Notes under the pieces: generated by a model
What the model was told of the DNA's origin: nothing
The model's input: only the letters and a program-made list of their open reading frames with translations
Database searches by the model: none
Program-made: the position numbers and the translations under genes
Assembly (NCBI GenBank): GCA_020847985.1
Contig: JADLBC010000044.1
Span: forward strand, 1-64,000
Length of the DNA: 64,000 bases
Origin: Dehalococcoidia bacterium
GTDB lineage: Bacteria; Chloroflexota; Dehalococcoidia; Tepidiformales; Tepidiformaceae
Reading direction: 5' to 3'
Shown here: positions 58,568 to 64,000 of the stretch, in pieces
How positions within the stretch are numbered: position 1 is the stretch's first letter
Layout: each line of letters begins with the position of its first letter

Positions 58568-60346
58568 GTGGCCAACTACTGGGACCGGCACTGGACCCGC
58601 CGGCGGATGCTTCGGAACAGCGCCTTTGTGGGTGCGGGCGCCGCCGGCCTTGCCCTCGTGGGCTGCGGCGACGACGACGACGACACCCCCAAAGGTGACA
58701 GCGGCCTGAGCCAGCTGCGCACCCCCACCCCCGCCAGCGGAGCGCCCACCTCCGGCCCGAAGGACCCGTTCGCCGGCGCGACCGTTGGCGGCACCTATCG
58801 CACGTACTCCACCGGTGATCCGCCCACCATCGACCCGCACGGCAACCTCAGCTTCCTCACGAAGGGCATCGCCGCCTTCGTCTACAGCCGCCTGTTCAAG
58901 TACAAGACGGGCCCCGGCATCGCCCGCGCCAATGTGCGCCCCACCGGCGACCTCGCGCAGACGGCCGAGGGCTCCCCGGACGGCCTCAAGTGGACCGTGA
59001 AGTTGCGCCAGGGCGCCAAGTGGCACAACGTCGCCCCGGTCAACGGTCGCACCGTCACTACCGACGACATCAAGTTCTCCTGGGCGCGCCTCGTCGACCC
59101 GAAGAACGTCGGCCGCGTGCAGGTTTCGTACATCGATAAGCTCGAATACCCCGATGCGAGCACCGTCGTTTTCACGCTGAAGACGCCGAACGCCGTGTTC
59201 CTCGACACCCTGGCCGATGCCAACCTCCTCTGGATCATGCCGCCGGAATCGGACGGCAAATTCGACGCCACGAAGGTCATGATCGGGTCCGGGCCATGGC
59301 TCTTCGATAGTTACCAGCCATCCGTTTCGTACAAGATGAAGCGGAACCCGGAATGGTACGAAAAAGGCTTCCCCTTCTTCGATGCCGTCGAGACGGCGAT
59401 CATCCCCGAATACGCGAACTACCTCGCGCAGTTTCTCGCCGGCAACCTCGATACGCTCGCCCCGAACGCACAGGACCTCGCCGACGTGCAGAAGGTCAAG
59501 AACGTCCAGATTTCGTCCTACCCCAACAACGGCGCGAACTGGATGTGGTTCGATGGCAACGACCCGAACGCGCCCTACTACAAGGATGAGCGCATCCGCC
59601 AGGCGTTCTCCATGGCCTGCAACCGCGACGAACTCACCGACCTCGGCTACAACACGAAGAAGCTCAAGGCTTCGGGCCTGCAGGTCAACGACCAGTGGAA
59701 CAACCTGATCCCTTACGGCTGGGGCCGCTTCTGGATCGACCCGAAGGGCAGCGCCATGGGCGAGAGCGCGAAGTACTTCAAGTACGACCCGGCCGAGGCC
59801 AAGAAGCTCCTTTCTGCCGCGGGCTACGGCGATAAGCCGCTGGAAATCACCTACCAGTACACCGCCAACCGCTACGGCAAGAACTTCAACGACTCCGCCG
59901 AGGCAACGCTCGGGTACCTGAACGCGATCGGCGTCAAGACCACCACCGATGTCCAGGACTACAGCTCCAAGTACATCACGCAGACGTTCCTTGGCAACTT
60001 CAAGGGCGTCGCCTTCGGCCTCGAAAGTGGCTTCGGCGAAGTCGGGAATTACCCCGTGCGGCTCTTCACCGATAACCCGAACAACCACGGCAGGGTGAAG
60101 GACCCGGTGCTCGAGAAGTTCACCACCGAGCAGCAGCTGGAACTCGACGACAAGAAGCGCGTCGCCATGTTCCACGAGGCGCAGAAATACCACGCCCAGA
60201 AGATGTGGTACGTCCCCCTCCAGGTCGGCGCCGGGGACGTCTGGGTGGGCTACCAGGAGGCGATCCAGAACGGCGGGGACTTTTTCACCCTCGGCTACGG
60301 CGCGCCGACGGAGACGCTGCCGTTCATGTGGAAGAAACGGGCCTGA
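58568..60346 (+). CDS. Peptide ABC transporter substrate-binding lipoprotein (copy 2)
   Basis: A 592-residue paralogue of the preceding gene, alignable end to end with few gaps. It has twin Arg residues in WTRRRMLRNSAFVGAG, lipobox LALVGCG, an Asp/Gly/Thr linker, DPPTIDPHGNLSFLTKG and the shared C-terminal LQVGAGDVWVGYQEAIQNGG. Differences cluster in the linker and a few binding-domain loops, which may shift substrate range. GTG after GGAGGAG is the start. It has its own promoter and terminator. Tandem duplication is the simplest origin. Confidence 0.93.
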   Translation: MANYWDRHWTRRRMLRNSAFVGAGAAGLALVGCGDDDDDTPKGDSGLSQLRTPTPASGAPTSGPKDPFAGATVGGTYRTYSTGDPPTIDPHGNLSFLTKGIAAFVYSRLFKYKTGPGIARANVRPTGDLAQTAEGSPDGLKWTVKLRQGAKWHNVAPVNGRTVTTDDIKFSWARLVDPKNVGRVQVSYIDKLEYPDASTVVFTLKTPNAVFLDTLADANLLWIMPPESDGKFDATKVMIGSGPWLFDSYQPSVSYKMKRNPEWYEKGFPFFDAVETAIIPEYANYLAQFLAGNLDTLAPNAQDLADVQKVKNVQISSYPNNGANWMWFDGNDPNAPYYKDERIRQAFSMACNRDELTDLGYNTKKLKASGLQVNDQWNNLIPYGWGRFWIDPKGSAMGESAKYFKYDPAEAKKLLSAAGYGDKPLEITYQYTANRYGKNFNDSAEATLGYLNAIGVKTTTDVQDYSSKYITQTFLGNFKGVAFGLESGFGEVGNYPVRLFTDNPNNHGRVKDPVLEKFTTEQQLELDDKKRVAMFHEAQKYHAQKMWYVPLQVGAGDVWVGYQEAIQNGGDFFTLGYGAPTETLPFMWKKRA

Positions 60347-60391
60347 GTTCCCCCTCCGCCCGTTCCTGAGGGCCTGCCCACGGGCCCGCGC

Positions 60392-60418
60392 AAGGCCGCC
60401 CCTTCCCGGGGCGGCCTT
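60392..60418 (+). terminator. Terminator-like hairpin after copy 2
   Basis: Stem AAGGCCGCCCC/GGGGCGGCCTT with a 5-base loop. The stem core is the same as that of the terminator after copy 1, consistent with duplication of the whole unit. Confidence 0.6.
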
Positions 60419-60455
60419 CCGCGCGCCCGTGTGAAATCCCGCACGCAGCCCAAAC

Positions 60456-60483
60456 ACGAACGCCGTTCGTCTTCGGTTACACT
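60456..60483 (+). promoter_or_regulatory. Palindrome and -10 element before the P450 gene
   Basis: Arms ACGAACG and CGTTCGT around a single C form a perfect 15-base inverted repeat (60456-60470), followed seven bases later by TACACT, 30 bases before the start codon. The spacing between GAAC and GTTC is three bases, one short of a LexA box, so another regulator is more likely. Confidence 0.5.
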
Positions 60484-60512
60484 ATCGCTATATCCACATT
60501 TCGGACCGGTGC

Positions 60513-61700
60513 ATGGCGACGTTTTCCCCGAACGACCCGGCCTTCCTTGAAAACCCGTTCCCCTTCTACGAGATGGGGCGCGCCTTCAGCCCCCTCCAGG
60601 TTGGCCCGCCCGGGCTCTGGTCCGTCTTCGGCTACGACGACTGCACCGCCATCCTCAAAGACCACGCGACCTGGTCGTCGCAGCGGGGCGGCCCGAACGG
60701 CGACCCCAACGCCGCTCCCTCGATGCTCAGTTCCGACCCGCCGGTGCACTCGCGCCTGCGCGGGCTGGTATCGCAGGCGTTCACACCCCGCATGGTCGAA
60801 CAACTCGAACCGCGTATTCGTCAACTGGCCGATGCGCTGCTCGATGAGGCCGCCGCCCGCGGTGGCGCTGTCGACCTGATCGACGCGCTCGCCTGCCCGC
60901 TCCCCGTGATCGTGATCGCCGAGATCCTGGGCGTCCCCTCCGAGGACCGCGCGAAGTTCCGCTACTGGTCGGACGAAATCATCGCGGGGCTCGGCTCGGG
61001 CATCAGCAACCCGGGCAGCCAGCTTGAACCGGGCATGCTCGATGAGATGCGCGCCTACTTCGGCCGCATGGTCGAAGAGCGTCGCGCGCACCCCCGGGCC
61101 GACCTCATCAGCGGGCTGGCCGCCGCCGAAGTCGATGGCTCCAGCCTCAGCTTCCCCGAGCTCATGCAGATGCTCGTGCTGCTGCTCGTCGCCGGCAACG
61201 AGACGACCACGAATCTCATCGGCAATGCCGTGCAGGCCTTCATGGCGCACCCGGCGCAGCTCGCGCTCCTGCGCGCGAACCCGGCGTTGCTGCCCTCGGC
61301 GGTCGAGGAGGTGCTGCGCCACAGTTCGCCCGTGCAGGCCACCGTCCGCGCCGCCACCCGCGACGTTGAGCTTCGCGGCAAGTGCATCGCGAAGGGCGAC
61401 AGCGCCGTCGTCTGGATCGCGGCCGCGAACCGCGACCCGGCGGTCTTCCCCGACCCGGGCACCTTCGATATCACCCGCAACCCGAACCGGCACATCGCCT
61501 TCGGGCTGGGCGTGCACTTCTGCCTGGGGGCGCCGCTTGCCCGGCTCGAGGCCCGCATCGCGCTTGAGGCGTTCCTCGCCCGGGCCGAGTCCTTCGCGCG
61601 CATCGACGACGCGCTCCTCCCTCGCGTGCCCACCTTCATCATGCGCGGCGTGCTCGAACTCCCCCTGCGCGTCGAATGGCGGCAGCCCGCGGCCGTCTGA
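60513..61700 (+). CDS. Cytochrome P450
   Basis: A 395-residue soluble bacterial P450 monooxygenase. I-helix AGNETTT (residues 227-233) has the acid-alcohol pair for oxygen activation. The ExxR motif is Glu266-x-x-Arg269, and the heme loop FGLGVHFCLGAPLARLEAR has the axial Cys337. DPPVHSRLRGLVSQAFTPR is the C-helix region contacting heme propionates. The substrate is unknown; ferredoxin and reductase partners are not in the window. The gene has its own promoter-like region and is convergent with modC. Confidence 0.95.
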   Translation: MATFSPNDPAFLENPFPFYEMGRAFSPLQVGPPGLWSVFGYDDCTAILKDHATWSSQRGGPNGDPNAAPSMLSSDPPVHSRLRGLVSQAFTPRMVEQLEPRIRQLADALLDEAAARGGAVDLIDALACPLPVIVIAEILGVPSEDRAKFRYWSDEIIAGLGSGISNPGSQLEPGMLDEMRAYFGRMVEERRAHPRADLISGLAAAEVDGSSLSFPELMQMLVLLLVAGNETTTNLIGNAVQAFMAHPAQLALLRANPALLPSAVEEVLRHSSPVQATVRAATRDVELRGKCIAKGDSAVVWIAAANRDPAVFPDPGTFDITRNPNRHIAFGLGVHFCLGAPLARLEARIALEAFLARAESFARIDDALLPRVPTFIMRGVLELPLRVEWRQPAAV

Positions 61701-61703
61701 CGC

Positions 61704-62780
61704 TCAGTCCGCGGGCATGACGTGGAGGTCGGCGGGCGGCAGCTCGACCACCCAGTCGCGCCGCGAAGCCCCTTGGAGCACGTCGTAGGGCCGGGCCGCG
61801 AGTTCGACTTCGACCGCCGGCCCCGCGCCCGCGGGTCGCAGCCGCAGGGTGTGTGTCGAACCGAACGCGAACTGCTCGGCCGTGACTGCCGCGAACTGGT
61901 TCGGGCGCGGGTGGCCATCCGGACCGCGCCGCAGAACCACGCGCTCGGCGCGGATGGCGATGGCGACCGCCTGGCCGTGGCGCAGCGGGGCTGCGGATGC
62001 GGCACAGCGCAGCGCGATGCCATTGACCTCGACCACCGGGCCGTCCGCATCGAAGCCCGCCACCCTCCCGTCGAGGATGTTCGCGACGCCGGTGAGTTCG
62101 GCCACGCGCCGCGATGCCGGCCGCCGGAAGACCTCCTCGCGCACGCCGTCCTGGAGGATTTGTCCGCCATCGAAGACGGCGACGCGGTCGGCGAGGAAGT
62201 GCGCCTCGCGCAGGTCGTGGGTGACGAAGAGGATGGTCAGCCCGAGGTCGTTGCGCAGCCGCAGGAGTTCGCGGCGCATGCCATGGCGGAGCGTGTCGTC
62301 GAGCGCGCTGAACGGCTCGTCGAGCAGCAGCACCGGCGCCTCCCGCGCGAGCGCGCGCGCCAGCGCCACCCGCTGGCGCTGCCCGCCGGAAAGCGTCCGC
62401 GGGCGCCGGCCTTCGAACCCGGAGAGGTCGAGCAGCGCCAGCAAGTCCCGCACGCGCCCGCGGCCGGCGTGTTTCGGCATGCCGAACGCGACGTTTTCCG
62501 CCACCGAGAGATGTTCGAAGAGCGCGAGCTCCTGCACGACGTAGCCCGTGCGCCGGCGCTGAGGCGGCAGGTTCACGCCCCGCGCCGAATCGAACACCGT
62601 CTCGCCGGCGAGCGCGATGCGCCCGCGCCCGGGCCGCATCAACCCGGAGATGAACTGCAGCGTGAGGCTCTTGCCCGCGCCCGAATGCCCGAAGAGCACC
62701 ACCAGCTCGTTCTCGGCGGCCAGCCGTGCGCTGTACTGGAAGGCGCCCAGCGCCCGTTCGGCCTCGAATTGCAGGCTCAT
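61704..62780 (-). CDS. modC: Molybdate-type ABC transporter ATP-binding protein
   Basis: A 358-residue ATPase for oxyanion import. Walker A GHSGAGKS (31-38), signature LSGGQRQRVALARAL, Walker B PVLLLDEPFSALD and the switch FVTHDLREA are intact. The C-terminal extension (about 235-350; VVEVNGIALRC, AIAIRAERVVL) has the TOBE-like strands of molybdate or sulfate/tungstate ATPases. It overlaps the permease gene by ATGA and is last in the operon. Confidence 0.9.
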   Translation of the reverse strand: MSLQFEAERALGAFQYSARLAAENELVVLFGHSGAGKSLTLQFISGLMRPGRGRIALAGETVFDSARGVNLPPQRRRTGYVVQELALFEHLSVAENVAFGMPKHAGRGRVRDLLALLDLSGFEGRRPRTLSGGQRQRVALARALAREAPVLLLDEPFSALDDTLRHGMRRELLRLRNDLGLTILFVTHDLREAHFLADRVAVFDGGQILQDGVREEVFRRPASRRVAELTGVANILDGRVAGFDADGPVVEVNGIALRCAASAAPLRHGQAVAIAIRAERVVLRRGPDGHPRPNQFAAVTAEQFAFGSTHTLRLRPAGAGPAVEVELAARPYDVLQGASRRDWVVELPPADLHVMPAD

Positions 62781-63589
62781 GCCGTGGAGCCTCGGGCGGC
62801 CGCGAGCCGGAACGCGACCATCACCACCATCGCCGCCGCCAGCAGGATGAGCGAAAGCGCGACCGCGCCCGAAAGCCCCAGCGACGACCCTTCGAACGCG
62901 CTGATCACGGCCAGCGGCATCGTCTGCGTGCGGCCCTCCAGGTTCCCCGCGAAGATCAGCGTCGCGCCGAGTTCGCCCATCGCCCGCGACCAGCAGAGCA
63001 CGAGCCCGGCCACCAGTGCCGGCCACGCCTGCGGCGCCGTGATCCGTACGAACGTCCGCACGCGCGACGCCCCCAGGGTGTAGGCGACGCGTTCCAGCTG
63101 CGGGTCCACGGATTCGAAGCCGCTCTTCGCCGCCCGGACATAGAAGGGTGCGGCCACGAGCAGCTGCGCCATCACCACCGCCGTTGTCCGGAAGCCGAAG
63201 GTGAAGCCCGTCCACGCCTCGATCGGCTCGCCGATGAGCCCACGCCGCCCGAAGGCCGTGAGCAGCGCCACGCCCGCCACCGTCGGCGGCAGCACGATCG
63301 GAAGGTCGATGAACGCGTCCACGACCGCGCGGCCAGGGAAGCGCGCGCGCGCGAGCAGGTAGGCCACCGGCGTGCCCAAGACCACGGCGATGAACGCCGT
63401 CAGCGTCGATGTCCAGAGCGAAAGCACCAGCGCCTTCCGCACCGTCTCCGTGCGCAGCAGCTCCCAGGTGTTGCCATCCTGAATCGCGCGGTCGACCAGC
63501 CCGGCGAAGGGCAGGAGGAAGAAGAGCGTGAACACCGCCGCCAGCAGGACGATGGTCGCCGTGGCGGCGCGGTCGCCGGAGACCCGCAT
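62777..63589 (-). CDS. modB: Molybdate-type ABC transporter permease
   Basis: A 270-residue inner-membrane permease with six helices. The binding-protein-dependent transport loop reads TLGASRVRTFVRITAPQAWPALVAG (E-A-A-like, here T-L-G-A-S), contacting the ATPase. Upstream, LPIVLPPTVAGVALLTAFGRRG is a hallmark of ModB/CysT-type permeases. It starts nine bases after the binding-protein gene and overlaps modC by four bases, so the order is modA-modB-modC. Confidence 0.92.
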   Translation of the reverse strand: MRVSGDRAATATIVLLAAVFTLFFLLPFAGLVDRAIQDGNTWELLRTETVRKALVLSLWTSTLTAFIAVVLGTPVAYLLARARFPGRAVVDAFIDLPIVLPPTVAGVALLTAFGRRGLIGEPIEAWTGFTFGFRTTAVVMAQLLVAAPFYVRAAKSGFESVDPQLERVAYTLGASRVRTFVRITAPQAWPALVAGLVLCWSRAMGELGATLIFAGNLEGRTQTMPLAVISAFEGSSLGLSGAVALSLILLAAAMVVMVAFRLAAARGSTA

Positions 63590-63598
63590 CGCTCCCTC

Positions 63599-64000
63599 CT
63601 AGGGCGCCCCGAAGCCGTACTTCGCGAGGATCTTCTGGCCCTGCGGCTCGAACAGGAACTCGACGAACGCCTCCGCCGTCGTGACGTTCTTCGCCTGCTT
63701 CGTGACGGTGATCGCGTACCGCGCCTGGACGTTGAACGCCGGAGGGATCTCGAGCACCGCCACGTCCTTGCCGGCGGCGTTCGCGTCGGTGCGGTAGACG
63801 ATGCCGGCGTCGGCCTCCCCGAGCTGCACCTTCGTGAGCACGGCGCGCACGTTCGCTTCTTCGCTGCGGACGTTCGCGAGGACCTTCGCGGCGAAGTCGG
63901 GGGCCACCGCCCCATCGAGCGTCGACGCGCGCGTGAGCACCTCCCGCGCGTACCGCCCGGCGGGAACATCCCTGCCCGCGAGCACGATCCGCACCCCGGG
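63599..64000 (-). CDS. modA: Molybdate-type ABC transporter substrate-binding protein (5' end outside window)
   Basis: The C-terminal 133 or so residues of a periplasmic-type binding protein, first gene of the operon on the minus strand. VRIVLAGRDVPAGRYAREVL and KVQLGEADAGIVYRTDANAA match the ModA/WtpA domain, where the Val-Tyr-x-x-Asp segment contacts the oxyanion. The end AEAFVEFLFEPQGQKILAKY-GF is the usual last helix. The signal peptide and the first domain lie beyond the window. Confidence 0.92.
   Translation of the reverse strand, partial: PGVRIVLAGRDVPAGRYAREVLTRASTLDGAVAPDFAAKVLANVRSEEANVRAVLTKVQLGEADAGIVYRTDANAAGKDVAVLEIPPAFNVQARYAITVTKQAKNVTTAEAFVEFLFEPQGQKILAKYGFGAP

Overview
The window is a high-GC bacterial chromosome segment with densely packed genes on both strands. 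It most likely comes from a Chloroflexota lineage (Dehalococcoidia-like). This is inference, from four signs: a Gram-positive-type SOS box in front of lexA, menaquinone genes (menG/menA), peptide-binding lipoproteins with a twin-arginine-like N-terminus, and frequent GTG/TTG starts. About 60 protein genes (one frameshifted, two cut by the window edges) and one tRNA-Val can be supported. No phage, CRISPR array, rRNA or complete insertion element is present, although the left edge appears to hold the first codons of an IS481-type transposase.

Layout. 1-5.7 kb: possible IS edge, pyrG, a CMD-family protein, a frameshifted phosphotransferase, an orphan peptide-ABC ATPase, and lexA with its operator. 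5.7-13.5 kb: small and secreted proteins, a Gfo/Idh/MocA oxidoreductase, an MFS exporter, an alpha/beta hydrolase and a beta-lactamase-fold protein lacking the usual active-site residues. 13.8-16.5 kb: a diguanylate cyclase, an HDOD protein and a degenerate GGDEF membrane protein. 16.5-22.9 kb: tRNA-Val, DUF2332, a HAD hydrolase, a divergent DnaA, a SulP permease and an SDR. 23-30 kb: prs, a seven-repeat IPT/TIG surface protein, an SDR, a lipoprotein and a matrixin-like protease. 30-41 kb: DUF402, a stand-alone terminase-like protein, VOC, a CHRD-like surface protein, MFS, DUF3352, a chromate transporter, a D-2-hydroxyacid dehydrogenase and a YpfJ-type metallopeptidase. 41-50 kb: an acyltransferase/serine-hydrolase fusion, a GT4 plus glycogen-debranching-type operon, thioesterase, rdgB, enoyl-CoA hydratase and an HxlR regulator. 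50-56 kb: Nudix, a 33-residue protein, menG-menA, a PAS-like protein, a Thr/Pro repeat surface protein, a second enoyl-CoA hydratase and an orphan CHASE3 histidine kinase. 56-64 kb: two paralogous peptide-binding lipoproteins, a cytochrome P450 and a molybdate-type ABC transporter (modC, modB, partial modA).

The least expected signal lies between genes. Several intergenic regions carry degenerate tandem heptanucleotide repeats of different families (AGTGCTG, GTTCCCA, CCTCGAG, TTTTCTC, TGTCGGC). Two loci, upstream of pyrG and upstream of the 27-kb SDR, carry the same two-block arrangement. These resemble, in design only, the short tandemly repeated repetitive sequences known from cyanobacteria. 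Other candidates for follow-up are the C-x-x-N beta-lactamase-fold protein, the lone terminase, the divergent DnaA, the acyltransferase fusion and several perfect palindromes at promoters.
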